Positions 55,346 to 64,000 of a stretch of DNA of 64,000 nt are shown in pieces (the first letter of the stretch is position 1; the number at the start of each line of letters is the position of its first letter). The notes below the pieces were generated by a model. That model saw only the letters and a program-made list of their open reading frames with translations, was not told the DNA's origin and did not search any database. The DNA comes from UBA7672 sp030824255 (GTDB taxonomy: Bacteria > Pseudomonadota > Alphaproteobacteria > Caulobacterales > Hyphomonadaceae): assembly GCA_942493305.1 (NCBI GenBank), contig OW818686.1:4278001-4342000 (forward strand), in the 5' to 3' direction. The position numbers and the translations under genes are program-made.

Positions 55346-56671
55346 ATGCTGGGATCACTCGTCCGGAAAGTCCGGCTTTCACGCATTGGACTGGCCCTTG
55401 CCGCCGCCGCCGCAGTTGTCGCCCTCCCGCTTGCCGCCGCGGCCTGGCAGGGTCCTGAGTGGAATACCGGCCTGCGCTGGACCGACGGCCGCGAAGTCCA
55501 GTGGCGCCTCACCCCGGCGCGCGGTTGCGACGGATCGAACGTCGAACTTCGCCTGCTGAACAACTCCCAGGCTTCCGGTCTGGCGACCATGAGGGAAATC
55601 ACCATGAGCTGCACGCGCGGCTCAGCACCCTTCGTCGCCCCCGAACGTGCTGTCGGACAGATCTCGCCCGGCGGCGCCTATGCCGTATCGCCCATCGCCT
55701 GCGCCTGCGCCGAAAAGGGCGGCGTGAAAGATCTCATGTCGCTCGGCATAGACATTGTGCGCCAGGGTGAAGGCGCCGAAACGCTGGCCAATGGGTGCAC
55801 CTACACTGGCAATTACGTCAGCGGCCAGCGGCACGGCAAAGGCCTCTACGCCTGCTCGACGGGATACATCTACGAAGGCACGTACACGATGGGCCAGATC
55901 AATGGCCGCGGCATCGAAACGCTGGCGAGCGGCGAGCGCTATGACGGCGACTTCGTGAACGGCGTCCGACAGGGCCAGGGCCGCATGATCTTCCCGGACG
56001 GCTCGATCTATGAGGGCGGCTACCTAAACGGTAAACGGAACGGCAGCGGCACGCAGCGCTTCAAGGACGGCTCTGTTTACGCCGGCGAATGGAAAGACGA
56101 CCAGCGTCAGGGCCACGGCGTGTTCACAACGGCCGATGGCCAATGGACCTATGACGGCGACTGGGTCAGCGACAAACGCCAGGGCGATGGCCGCTTCGCT
56201 CGCATCGACGGCGGCTATGCCTATATCGGCCCGTTCGTAAACGACATGCGGCAGGGGCAGGCCACGGTCACATTCGGCGACGGCCGCATCTTTCGCGGGG
56301 CCTTCGCCAATGACGAGCAGGCCGGCGCCGGCGAGCTGACCTTCAAGGACGGCCGCAAGATCACCGGCCAGTTTCGCGATCACCGGCCGCACGGACAGGC
56401 TGTCGAGGTCGCACAGAGCGGAACGCTGAATGGCGTCTGGACTGAGGGCGCGCTCAGCGGAATGGTAACCGTCACCTACGCAGACGGGACCCACTTCGAG
56501 GGCCTCTTCGCCAACGGGAAGCGCAATGGCAAAGGCACGGACTTCATGAAGGACGGGTCGCGCGCCGAGTGCAACTGGATCAACGACGTCCGTCAGGACC
56601 CCTGCACGCGCATTACGCCTGACGGCAAGCGCATCGAATATCGGGCGCCGAAAAGCGGCAATCGCAACTAG
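55346..56671 (+). CDS. MORN-repeat protein with N-terminal signal/membrane segment
   Basis: A 441-residue protein. After a hydrophobic N-terminus (SRIGLALAAAAAVVALPLAAAAW) comes a region with paired cysteines (ACACAEKG and others). About ten MORN repeats follow (pattern YEGxxxNGxRxGxGxxxxxDGxxY; for example YDGDFVNGVRQGQG, YEGGYLNGKRNGSG, YAGEWKDDQRQGHG, FEGLFANGKRNGKG). Such repeats bind lipid or scaffold proteins. The ATG at 55346 has a GGGAG ribosome site. Export to the envelope is likely from the signal. No known bacterial role. Confidence 0.85.
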   Translation: MLGSLVRKVRLSRIGLALAAAAAVVALPLAAAAWQGPEWNTGLRWTDGREVQWRLTPARGCDGSNVELRLLNNSQASGLATMREITMSCTRGSAPFVAPERAVGQISPGGAYAVSPIACACAEKGGVKDLMSLGIDIVRQGEGAETLANGCTYTGNYVSGQRHGKGLYACSTGYIYEGTYTMGQINGRGIETLASGERYDGDFVNGVRQGQGRMIFPDGSIYEGGYLNGKRNGSGTQRFKDGSVYAGEWKDDQRQGHGVFTTADGQWTYDGDWVSDKRQGDGRFARIDGGYAYIGPFVNDMRQGQATVTFGDGRIFRGAFANDEQAGAGELTFKDGRKITGQFRDHRPHGQAVEVAQSGTLNGVWTEGALSGMVTVTYADGTHFEGLFANGKRNGKGTDFMKDGSRAECNWINDVRQDPCTRITPDGKRIEYRAPKSGNRN

Positions 56672-57024
56672 CCGTATTGCTTGTAGCGCCGTGCACGGAT
56701 CACCGGATCCACGCACGGCAATGCCGCATAATCATCGCCCGCTAGATCAACTAAGGCTTTGAGAGTGCACAATGCGCGCTCAAATTGCCCCGCAGGCGCC
56801 TACGCAGCATTCAGCGTGAAACTTCGCGCGCGTGTGACGAGTTGCGATTTCGCCTTGTAAATCAGGCGCTTCCTCAACGTGGTATCGATAGTCGATCAAA
56901 TTGACGTGCGCGTCGCAAAAGCGTCGTGCTGCCTCATCAGCGGCGGATCAGGCTGACCGGACTTGCGACGGCATTCGCATATCCGGGCCCTGTCCGCCGG
57001 AGGGGCACTTCAGAGGGTCAGTGT
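56672..57024. other. Intergenic region upstream of the large TonB receptor
   Basis: 353 bp with no convincing gene; it should hold the receptor promoter. Short inverted segments (GTGCACGG, CCGTGC-like) are present near 56685-56730 but do not form a clear known operator. Confidence 0.45.
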
Positions 57025-60000
57025 ATGAAATCGACAATGTGGGCTGGTCGGCTTCGCCGGTCAGCAGCGCTGGGAGCTCTGCTTTCGGCAACGGGTGGTC
57101 TTGCCTTCGCTCAACAGACGCCAGCGACCGTTGATACCGTCCAGCCGCCGGAAGAACCAGCCGCGACCAGCAGCCAGACCGTCATCATCACTGGCTCGCG
57201 TATCCAGACCAACACTTACAACAGCACCTCGGCTATGACGGTTGTCACAGCCGAAGACGCCGACGTGCAGGGCATCGTCGACATCGCAAGCCTGCTGCAG
57301 AACAGCATCGCTGCATCTGGCTCTGCGCAGACAACCGCCGCAGTGTCGTCCGCACTGGCTGCGCCTGAAGGCGGCCTTGGCACGCAGACGATCTCGCTGC
57401 GCGGCCTCGGCGCCAACCGCACGCTGGTGCTGCTGAACGGCCGTCGCGCAGGTCCTGCGGGCGTTGGCGGCTCCGTCGGTCCGTTCGATCTCAACGTCAT
57501 TCCGCTGTCCGCCGTCGAGCGCGTCGACATTCTCAAGGAAGGCGCGTCATCGCTCTACGGTTCGGACGCCATCGCCGGCGTGATCAACATCATCACGAAG
57601 CGGGATTCCAGCTCCAGCTTCGACATCGCCTACACCTATCCGGAGATCGGCGCGGGCAAGGAACTCACCGTCAGCGGCACATGGGGCCAGGAGTTCGAGA
57701 ACGGCTACATCCGCATCTCCGCCGACTACTTCAAGCAGGAAGAGTTCGACCGCGGCGATCGCGAAGAATTCTACTGCGGCCAGAACTATTTCTTCAATCA
57801 GAACGGCACGCGCGCCGACTTCTTCAACCCGATCGAAGACGACTACGCCTGCCTTGCAGACGTGATCTGGGGCCACAACTGGACCTACGACTATGGCGGC
57901 GACACCTCGCCGGTGGACGTCGATGGCTTTCGCCACCGTCCGTGGCAAAGCACGATCGGCCGTTACCAGTACGACTATAGCGGCCAGCTCGGTAACTACC
58001 TGCTGCCCTTCTCCGCTTCCAACCCCGCCCCGTCCGGCCTCGTCAATCCGGCTGGCTGGTATCCCGTCGGCTACAGCAACCTGATCACGGGCGGCCGCGT
58101 CGATCCGGTGTGGGACCCCTACGCGTACAACTCGCGCGCGCTGGACTCCTACAACCACCCCTTCATGCAGGACATCACGCTCTCGCCCGAGATCGAGCGC
58201 ATGTCAGTTGTGGCGACAGGCGAATACGACATCACCGACAGCCTGAAGGCCTATGGCGAAGTCCTGCTCAACCGCCGCTCGACGCGCGAGGATGGCTACA
58301 GCCAGATCTACACATTCCAGTATCTCTATGCGGGCGCAGGCAGCTCCGAAGTGTTCGGCGACCCGATCGCGGTGCAGAACGGCTGGACCCTGCGCGACGA
58401 CGCAATGGACTATTACTACGTGTTCCTCAGCCCGACCGCGATTACCGATCACGCCGACCAGTTCGTGTCGGTTGATTACATGCGCGCTGTTGGCGGCCTG
58501 TCGGGCGATTTCGGCCCGACGATGCCGACTTGGACGTGGGATGTCTCGGCGCAGTTCTCGCGCTCGGACGGCGTCTACAAGGAAGACATCTTCTGGGTCG
58601 ATGCGATCACCGACTACGAGCTGCGCAGCGACACCTGCGAAGGTACGCTCACGCGCTATCGCGGCGTGCCGTGCATGGACGTCAACTGGTACTCGACCGA
58701 CCTCAACAACGGCATCCTGACGCAGGAAGAGCGCGACTTCCTCACGGGCTCGACGCGCAGCCGCACGGTCTACGAGCAGGCGACGATCGAAGGCTACATG
58801 ACCGGCAACCTCTTCGCGCTGCCGGCTGGCGATGTCGGCGCGGTGTTCGGCTTCCTCTACCAGGATGACAGCATCCACGATCAACCCGCGCAGCCCTGGC
58901 TCGATCAGGAAGTGTGGGATGGCCGCCCCACGAAACGCGGCATCACGACCGGCAACGACGACACGCGCGCCGTGTATACCGAATTCTCGGTGCCGCTGCT
59001 CAAGGACGTCGCGCTGGCCGAAGAAGTCTCGATCTCGCTGTCCGGCCGCTACACGGACGTGGCCTCTTATGGCGGCGACTCGACCTGGAAGGCGGGCTTC
59101 AGCTGGGCGGTCAACGACGCGCTGCGCTTCCGCGGAAGCCAGGGCACATCGTTCCGCGCACCGGGCCTCTACGAGCTCTACCTCGCCGAACAGATCTCTT
59201 CGTTCGCGCAGGCGGGCGATCCGTGCGCCGACTGGGGCAACAAGCTGCTGGCCAACACCATCACGCAGCGGATGGCCGACAACTGCGCCAACGACCCGAA
59301 ATTCCCGGGCGGTATCGGGCCCACGCAGCTCTCCACCGGCGGCATCACGGCGACGGTCTACACCAGCGGCGGTTTCGGCACGCTTGAAGCCGAAACGTCG
59401 GAATCACGCTCGCTGGGCGTGATCTGGGCGCCGGAGGAATTCGGCGACTTCCAGCTCTCGGTTGATTACTTCGATATCGTGGTCGAGGGTCAGGTTGGCC
59501 GCGTCACCAACGCCTACATTCTGCGCAACTGCTACGACTCGCCGAACTTCCCGACCGAGCCGCTGTGCAACCTGTTCACCCGCAAACAGCCGGGTGAACT
59601 CCCGCCGGGACCGATCAAGGAGATCAGCAACAACTACCTGAACATCGCCTCGCAAACGAGCCGCGGCTTCGATATCGAAGCGCACTACGGCATGGAAATC
59701 CCGTGGGGCGACCTCGACTTCATCCTGCGCGCCTCGCGCCAGCTCGAGTCTGGCGAGCAGCTGCTTCCAGGTAGCGTGTTCGAGGACAATGCCGGCGAGT
59801 CGGGGCAGCCTGAATGGGTCGGCAACCTGAACACCAGCCTCCGGTCAGGCCCGCTCTCCGTGTTCTGGGGCGTGCGCTATGTCGACGCCACGTCGAACCT
59901 CGATGACTATGTCGAGGCCAACGGCTCGAACTGGACCTTCCTCGGCAATCCGGTGAACTACGTGCTGTCGACGCCGCCGAAGTTCTACCACTCGCTGTCG

Positions 60001-60183
60001 ATCGGCTACGAGTTCGAGGATCTCGGCCTCGACGCCCGCATCGGCGTGCGCAACCTGCTCGACGAAACGCCGCCGATGGTCTCAAGCAATGCCGGCTATC
60101 TCCGCCAGGGCAACTCGGTCATCGAAAGCCAGTACGACCTCTACGGACGCACCTACTTCATCAACTTGTCGAAGTCCTTCTAA
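57025..60183 (+). CDS. Large TonB-dependent receptor
   Basis: A 1052-residue outer-membrane receptor. Signal peptide ends GLAFAQ. The plug has TVIITGSRI and the LRGLGANRTLVLLNGRRAGPAG, SAVERVDILKEGASSLYGSDA motifs. A long barrel follows and ends in NLSKSF. Several cysteines in extracellular loops (CGQNYF, CLAD, CADWGN, CNLF) suggest disulphides. Large receptors of this subgroup in sphingomonads and Hyphomonadaceae import oligomers or peptides, but the substrate is unknown. The ATG at 57025 has an AGAGGG ribosome site. Two secreted paralogues on the opposite strand follow and may process its substrate (inference). Confidence 0.9.
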   Translation: MKSTMWAGRLRRSAALGALLSATGGLAFAQQTPATVDTVQPPEEPAATSSQTVIITGSRIQTNTYNSTSAMTVVTAEDADVQGIVDIASLLQNSIAASGSAQTTAAVSSALAAPEGGLGTQTISLRGLGANRTLVLLNGRRAGPAGVGGSVGPFDLNVIPLSAVERVDILKEGASSLYGSDAIAGVINIITKRDSSSSFDIAYTYPEIGAGKELTVSGTWGQEFENGYIRISADYFKQEEFDRGDREEFYCGQNYFFNQNGTRADFFNPIEDDYACLADVIWGHNWTYDYGGDTSPVDVDGFRHRPWQSTIGRYQYDYSGQLGNYLLPFSASNPAPSGLVNPAGWYPVGYSNLITGGRVDPVWDPYAYNSRALDSYNHPFMQDITLSPEIERMSVVATGEYDITDSLKAYGEVLLNRRSTREDGYSQIYTFQYLYAGAGSSEVFGDPIAVQNGWTLRDDAMDYYYVFLSPTAITDHADQFVSVDYMRAVGGLSGDFGPTMPTWTWDVSAQFSRSDGVYKEDIFWVDAITDYELRSDTCEGTLTRYRGVPCMDVNWYSTDLNNGILTQEERDFLTGSTRSRTVYEQATIEGYMTGNLFALPAGDVGAVFGFLYQDDSIHDQPAQPWLDQEVWDGRPTKRGITTGNDDTRAVYTEFSVPLLKDVALAEEVSISLSGRYTDVASYGGDSTWKAGFSWAVNDALRFRGSQGTSFRAPGLYELYLAEQISSFAQAGDPCADWGNKLLANTITQRMADNCANDPKFPGGIGPTQLSTGGITATVYTSGGFGTLEAETSESRSLGVIWAPEEFGDFQLSVDYFDIVVEGQVGRVTNAYILRNCYDSPNFPTEPLCNLFTRKQPGELPPGPIKEISNNYLNIASQTSRGFDIEAHYGMEIPWGDLDFILRASRQLESGEQLLPGSVFEDNAGESGQPEWVGNLNTSLRSGPLSVFWGVRYVDATSNLDDYVEANGSNWTFLGNPVNYVLSTPPKFYHSLSIGYEFEDLGLDARIGVRNLLDETPPMVSSNAGYLRQGNSVIESQYDLYGRTYFINLSKSF

Positions 60184-60210
60184 GCCCAGAGAGCAAGGAA
60201 GCCTGACGGG

Positions 60211-60245
60211 AGAGGGCGGCGGAGCAATCCGCCGCCCTCTTTCCG
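60211..60245 (+). terminator. Terminator of the large TonB receptor gene
   Basis: A 12 bp perfect stem AGAGGGCGGCGG / CCGCCGCCCTCT (60211-60222 with 60229-60240), followed by TTCCGTTT. Confidence 0.82.
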
Positions 60246-60261
60246 TTTCAATCGCCACAAC

Positions 60262-60293
60262 AAAAAAGCGCCGCTGCGTTTCCACAGCGGCGC
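60262..60293 (-). terminator. Terminator of the first secreted paralogue
   Basis: Stem GCGCCGCTG / CAGCGGCGC (60268-60276 with 60285-60293). On the minus strand it is followed by TTTTTTG, so it ends the gene at 60315. Confidence 0.82.
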
Positions 60294-60314
60294 CTCTGTT
60301 TCAGGCTCGATTGA

Positions 60315-61418
60315 TCAGCCTTCGTCGCGGTCGCCGGCTTCGCGGATGTCGCGGCCTTGGCGGTCGGCGGCGCGGCCGCCTTCGAGAATGCCGAGAAGGC
60401 CGTGATTGCCCTCGTGGCAGGCGTATTCATAGACCTGCTGATCTACCGAGTTCAGGCCAACTTCGCCCTTCCACACCTGGCTGTAGAGCGCAGGGTCATG
60501 AACCTCGAACTCGTACAGCACCTGGCTGTCGGAATATCGCGTGAACCGCTCGATGATCTTGCCGCTGGGCGAGAGCTGTACCTGCCCGCCGCCTTCCGGG
60601 TTCACATTGATGGTCTCGACCACCAGCGTGTCGCCTTCCCACCATCCAATCGAGTCGCCGAGATAGGGATTCAGCACGGTCGGCTTGTGCTTGGCGTTCA
60701 GCGGGATGATGCGCGCATCGTGGTTCATCTCCACCACGATCACAACATGGTCCGGGCTCTGAATGATCTGGTAATTGTTGTTGTACAGCACGTTCATCAT
60801 TGGCGGTCCGCCAGAGCCGCCGAAGCCGACGATGCAGCGCTCGCCGGCGCCCCGTTCTTCGGGATTGTCGTAACCAGACCCCTGCCCGCGACCGACGCGC
60901 ACCAAGGTGCGGCTCAGCTTGCGGCCCTCCTCCGAGAACGGCACCTGCCCGTTCGGCGGATCGACGATCCACGACGTGCGCCACGTGCCTTTCACGTTGG
61001 CGTAGGTCGTGCCCGGGTCGATCCAGAAGGCATTGTAGCCGCGGCCCGAAGCGAGATCCTTGCCGTCGAGCAGCCCATCTTCAGTCTTCTGGTTGTCGTC
61101 CGTCTGCTGGCGGATGTTGGAGGGGTTCTCGGCTCGCGCCTTCGCTTCTTCCTCGTTGCTCAGAACAAGCGTCTTGAACTGGTTCGGACGCGTCATCCGC
61201 GTGTTGGAGGCATTCGACCAGACGCCCTGCAGGTCCGGCTGACCGAACGAGAGACGCGGCGCGACATAGCCCGCCGCCATCCGGTCGCCTTCTTTGGCGG
61301 GCGTCTGGTTCGGTACGAACACGCGCCCATGCGTATCCTGCGCCGAAGCGACTCCCGGCGCGGCCATGACGAGCGCGGCGGCGATCGCGGCCAGCGAAAT
61401 GTGGCGTAGCTTGATCAT
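60315..61418 (-). CDS. Exported protein of unknown function, paralogue A
   Basis: A 367-residue protein with a signal peptide (ending ASAQ). It shares a block with the gene at 61629: QPDLxGVWSNASNT, FWIDPGxxYANVKGTWRTSW, DNPEERGAGERCI, DHVVIVVEMNHDARIIPLNAKH, GDSIGWWEGDTLVVETIN and VYEYACHEGNHG. The family is not recognised by me but recurs near TonB receptors in related bacteria. The ATG at 61418 has a GGAGGAG ribosome site. The two genes are tandem, divergent in use but both on the minus strand, 210 bp apart, beside the large receptor. Confidence 0.82.
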   Translation of the reverse strand: MIKLRHISLAAIAAALVMAAPGVASAQDTHGRVFVPNQTPAKEGDRMAAGYVAPRLSFGQPDLQGVWSNASNTRMTRPNQFKTLVLSNEEEAKARAENPSNIRQQTDDNQKTEDGLLDGKDLASGRGYNAFWIDPGTTYANVKGTWRTSWIVDPPNGQVPFSEEGRKLSRTLVRVGRGQGSGYDNPEERGAGERCIVGFGGSGGPPMMNVLYNNNYQIIQSPDHVVIVVEMNHDARIIPLNAKHKPTVLNPYLGDSIGWWEGDTLVVETINVNPEGGGQVQLSPSGKIIERFTRYSDSQVLYEFEVHDPALYSQVWKGEVGLNSVDQQVYEYACHEGNHGLLGILEGGRAADRQGRDIREAGDRDEG

Positions 61419-61576
61419 CTGAACTCCTCCCAAGGTCGCCGACTTTTGCCGGTCATGTCCTTATCGGAGGATAGTTGCCGAAATCGGCCACGGATCACAA
61501 GCGTCACGAGGGCCCGCCGCGGTTGCCCTCGCGCTGAATTGAGGCAAAGGGCCGGGTTCCGCGCCGCCAGAATCAG

Positions 61577-61606
61577 AAACGCCGCTGCGTGGCTGCAGCG
61601 GCGCTT
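61577..61606 (-). terminator. Probable terminator between the two secreted paralogues
   Basis: Stem CGCCGCTG / CAGCGGCG (61580-61587 with 61596-61603) just past the end of the second paralogue, with a short T stretch on the minus strand. Confidence 0.6.
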
Positions 61607-61628
61607 CGTTTTGATCAGGTTTGGGCGA

Positions 61629-62711
61629 TTACTCTTCGCGGTCGCCGTCTTCCTGGATATTGCGGCCTTCCTTGTCGGCCAGACGGCCGCCTTCCATGAT
61701 GCCGATCATGCCGTGGTTACCTTCGTGGCAGGCATACTCGTACATCGCCGGCTGATGGTTCAGCGCCATCTGGCCCTTCCAGACCTGCGTGTAGAGTTCC
61801 GGATCGTGGACCTCGAACTCGTAGAACACCTGATTTTCGCTGTAACGGCTGAAGCGCTCAATGATCTTGCCGTTCGGCGTCACAGCAACGCTTGAACCGC
61901 CGCGCGTCATGTTGACGGTCTCGACTACCAGCGTGTCGCCTTCCCACCAGCCGATCGAGTCGCCCATCCAAGGCGCGAGTTCTTTCGGGCCGTGCTTTGC
62001 GTTCAGCGGAATGATGCGCGCATCGTGAATCATCTCGCTCTCGATCACGACGTGACTCGGCGACTGCGTGATCCGGAGATTGTTGTTGTACAGGTAGTTC
62101 CCGATCGGCGGGCCCGACGTGCCGAGAATGATGCAACGCTCGTTGAGGTTGCGCTCTTCCGGGTTGTCGTAGCCGGTGCCGAGGCGCGGGCCGTAGGGGT
62201 TCATCTGCTTGCCCGGCTTGGTCGGAACCTGGCCATTGGCCGGCTCGACGATCCACGACGTGCGCCATGTGCCCTTCACGTTGGCATAGCTGGAACCCGG
62301 ATCGATCCAGAAGGCGTTGTAGCCGCGACCCGAGGCGAGGTCCTTGCCGTCCAGCAGGCCTTGGCCGCTCTGACCGTCGTCGGTCGCCTGGCGGATGTTC
62401 GACGGATTGTTGTCGCGGGCGTGATCATTCTCCGCGTTCGACATCACGAGATTCTTCATGCTGCCGGGGCGGCGCAGCGTCGTGTTGGACGCGTTGCTCC
62501 ACACACCCGTCAGATCCGGCTGACCGATCTTGAGGCGGGGAACCGTGTAGCCCGGCTCCACCGTCGGTGCGGCAATCGCGGCCTGGTCAATGGCGGGACC
62601 CGTTGTACCGGACGCAACAGCAGGCGTGGCGTTCTGCGTCTGGGCAAACGCGACGCCGGTCCCGGCAATCGCAATAATGGCCGCCAACGAAGCATGGCGC
62701 AGCTTGAGCAT
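61629..62711 (-). CDS. Exported protein of unknown function, paralogue B
   Basis: A 360-residue exported protein with the same motifs as paralogue A (QPDLTGVWSNASNT, FWIDPGSSYANVKGTWRTSW, NPEERNLNERCI, DARIIPLNAKH, SIGWWEGDTLVVETVN, MYEYACHEGNHG). The invariant HEGNHG and RWxD/WWEGDT motifs suggest a possible binding or hydrolytic site but no known catalytic set. The ATG has a GGGAG ribosome site. Confidence 0.82.
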   Translation of the reverse strand: MLKLRHASLAAIIAIAGTGVAFAQTQNATPAVASGTTGPAIDQAAIAAPTVEPGYTVPRLKIGQPDLTGVWSNASNTTLRRPGSMKNLVMSNAENDHARDNNPSNIRQATDDGQSGQGLLDGKDLASGRGYNAFWIDPGSSYANVKGTWRTSWIVEPANGQVPTKPGKQMNPYGPRLGTGYDNPEERNLNERCIILGTSGPPIGNYLYNNNLRITQSPSHVVIESEMIHDARIIPLNAKHGPKELAPWMGDSIGWWEGDTLVVETVNMTRGGSSVAVTPNGKIIERFSRYSENQVFYEFEVHDPELYTQVWKGQMALNHQPAMYEYACHEGNHGMIGIMEGGRLADKEGRNIQEDGDREE

Positions 62712-62851
62712 CGTTTTACTCCCCGGACACCGGCTCTCAGGCCGGCTGTGTAAGTTATCTTACGGTTTGTGCCGAAAACGTCGCGTCGCCACAAGCTGCG
62801 GGGACGTCGCGGCAGGCAGTTCTCGCGCTGAAGTGAAGGCGGTTTACCCGC

Positions 62852-63484
62852 TCAGCTTTTTCCGTCCAGAACGGCCTGGACCAGCGCCACCGCCTCCGGC
62901 GAATCCCACTCGGCCGGAACCGTCAGGCGGGCCACTTCCTTGCCTGTCTTGTCGTAAATGATGGTGGCCGGCAGGGCCCCCGTCTGGGCTTCCGACTGCA
63001 GAACCTGTTCTCCGTCATAGAAGAATGGCAGGTCCTGCCCCACGAGTTCCCGGAACTTGGCCAGCGTACTTTCCAGCGTCACGCCCTGCCCGAAACCATA
63101 GGCCACAGGCACCACGGCCACATCCTTGCCCTCGAAAGCCTTCTGGAGGCGGGCCAGGCTGGGCATTTCCTCGACGCAGGGGCCGCACCATTCAGCCCAG
63201 ATATTGTAAACCAGCACCTTGCCCTCGAACTCCTTGAAGGAGTGGGGCTTGCTGGCCTCGTCCACGAAGGACGACGGGGGAGCGGTAAGCTCGACATCGA
63301 AGTCCAGCCGCTCGAATTCGCCTGTCCGGAAGCTGGCCAACTGGCTGCTGGTGGCCGGCAGGGGCGGTCCCGCAAGGTCCGGCGTGTCCGACGGATCGCC
63401 AGCGGCCGGGGTTTCTGCTGCCGGCTGGCAAGCCGCCGCGAAGAGTGCGAGAAGCGCGGCGGAAATTACGGGTTTCAGAGCCAT
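62852..63484 (-). CDS. TlpA-type thioredoxin lipoprotein
   Basis: A 210-residue periplasmic thiol-disulphide protein with lipobox near AAACQ and a thioredoxin domain whose active site is WAEWCGPCVEEMPSL. TlpA/ResA-type proteins reduce disulphides for cytochrome c or oxidase assembly. The chosen start at 63484 overlaps the start codon of the divergent argH, so a start at 63508 or promoters inside the neighbouring coding sequences must be considered. Neighbour argH is transcribed the other way. Confidence 0.88.
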   Translation of the reverse strand: MALKPVISAALLALFAAACQPAAETPAAGDPSDTPDLAGPPLPATSSQLASFRTGEFERLDFDVELTAPPSSFVDEASKPHSFKEFEGKVLVYNIWAEWCGPCVEEMPSLARLQKAFEGKDVAVVPVAYGFGQGVTLESTLAKFRELVGQDLPFFYDGEQVLQSEAQTGALPATIIYDKTGKEVARLTVPAEWDSPEAVALVQAVLDGKS

Positions 63485-64000
63485 GTCGAATAATCCGGAC
63501 AGCAACACCCCCGAGGGCGGACGCCCTCAAGGCAACGCGATGTGGGGCGGCCGGTTCTCGGCCATGCCTGATCAGGTCATGGAGGCGATAAACGCGTCAA
63601 TCGACGTGGACAAGCGTCTGGCCGAACAAGACATCGCGGGCTCCAAGGCCCACGCCGCCATGCTGGCCGCGACCGGCGTCATCACGCAAGCCGACGAAAC
63701 TGCCATCCAGAAGGGCCTCGACCAGGTCCTGTCGGAAATCCGCGAAGGAAAGTTCCATTTTTCCAAGGCGCTGGAGGATATCCACCTCAACGTCGAATCG
63801 CGCCTGAAGGAAATCATCGGCGAGCCAGCTGGCCGCCTGCACACCGCGCGCTCCCGGAATGACCAGGTCGCCGTCGATTTCCGTCTGTGGGTCAAATCCG
63901 CGTGTGAGACCCGCCACGGCCAGCTCACCAGCCTGATGCAGGCCCTGCTGACGCAGGCCGAAAAACACGCCGACACGGTCATGCCCGGCTTCACCCATCT
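63483..64000 (+). CDS. argH: Argininosuccinate lyase, 5' part
   Basis: Cleaves argininosuccinate to arginine and fumarate, the last step of arginine synthesis. The frame runs off the window; about 172 residues are visible. The WGGRFSAMPDQVMEAINASIDVDKRL start, DIAGSKAHAAML and the LHTARSRNDQVAVDFRLW motif (conserved HTARSRNDQ segment) identify it. The first ATG is 63483; a second, 63540, directly before WGGRF and with AAGG ahead, gives the usual length of the N-terminus and is a credible alternative that would also leave room for the divergent tlpA start. Confidence 0.94.
   Translation, partial: MSNNPDSNTPEGGRPQGNAMWGGRFSAMPDQVMEAINASIDVDKRLAEQDIAGSKAHAAMLAATGVITQADETAIQKGLDQVLSEIREGKFHFSKALEDIHLNVESRLKEIIGEPAGRLHTARSRNDQVAVDFRLWVKSACETRHGQLTSLMQALLTQAEKHADTVMPGFTH

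Overview
The window is 64 kb of high-GC, gene-dense bacterial chromosome. It carries many TonB-dependent receptors and lipoproteins, a GTP-type PEP carboxykinase, a fused indolepyruvate ferredoxin oxidoreductase, a GTTC-N7-GTTC LexA box before uvrB and a glutathione-dependent formaldehyde pathway. Together these point to an alphaproteobacterium, most likely of the Hyphomonadaceae/Caulobacterales type. The lineage is an inference from gene content and motif style; no marker-gene phylogeny was possible.

Layout. 1-9.5 kb: the 5' part of an acyl-CoA synthetase, a membrane protein, a glycerophosphodiesterase lipoprotein, pckG, two lipoproteins, a zinc-type TonB receptor behind a Zur-like double operator, and a CDP-alcohol phosphatidyltransferase. 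9.7-15.9 kb: a compact five-gene minus-strand operon encoding a membrane protein, an SPFH/coiled-coil/zinc-ribbon protein, a zinc-ribbon/FHA-like protein, a zinc-ribbon Ser/Thr kinase fused to DUF805, and an intracellular papain-family protease without a propeptide. This is the best candidate in the window for an undescribed system. 16.3-25 kb: a globin-coupled chemotaxis transducer behind an FNR-type box, mmsB and mmsA of valine catabolism, several membrane proteins and a HAD hydrolase. 25-36.5 kb: an LPMO-like secreted protein, a TPR protein, formaldehyde detoxification (adhC and fghA, separated by a TetR regulator and an aldo/keto reductase), an H-NS-family protein, tRNA-Met, an FAD oxidoreductase, a hemerythrin, a SemiSWEET and a dodecin. 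36.6-40.7 kb: the fused indolepyruvate oxidoreductase and a divergent Lrp-type regulator.

40.7-49.9 kb is the accessory part. A RloC-like ATPase with a zinc hook and a candidate anticodon-nuclease triad sits between two paralogous glycine-zipper lipoprotein genes. It is followed by an esterase lipoprotein, a small helix-turn-helix protein, a cluster of palindromes, and an AT-richer, translationally coupled pair of unknown genes next to uvrB. From 49.9 kb to the end: uvrB (LexA box), two TonB receptors, a second pair of glycine-zipper lipoproteins, a MORN-repeat protein, two tandem secreted paralogues beside the larger receptor, a TlpA-type thioredoxin, and the start of argH, whose start codon overlaps that of the divergent tlpA gene.

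Start sites were chosen from Shine-Dalgarno spacing and signal peptides, so several genes begin inside longer open frames. Three begin with TTG (20591, 40097, 49845) and four with GTG (29204, 30216, 31445, 49054). No rRNA, CRISPR array, complete insertion sequence or prophage was seen.
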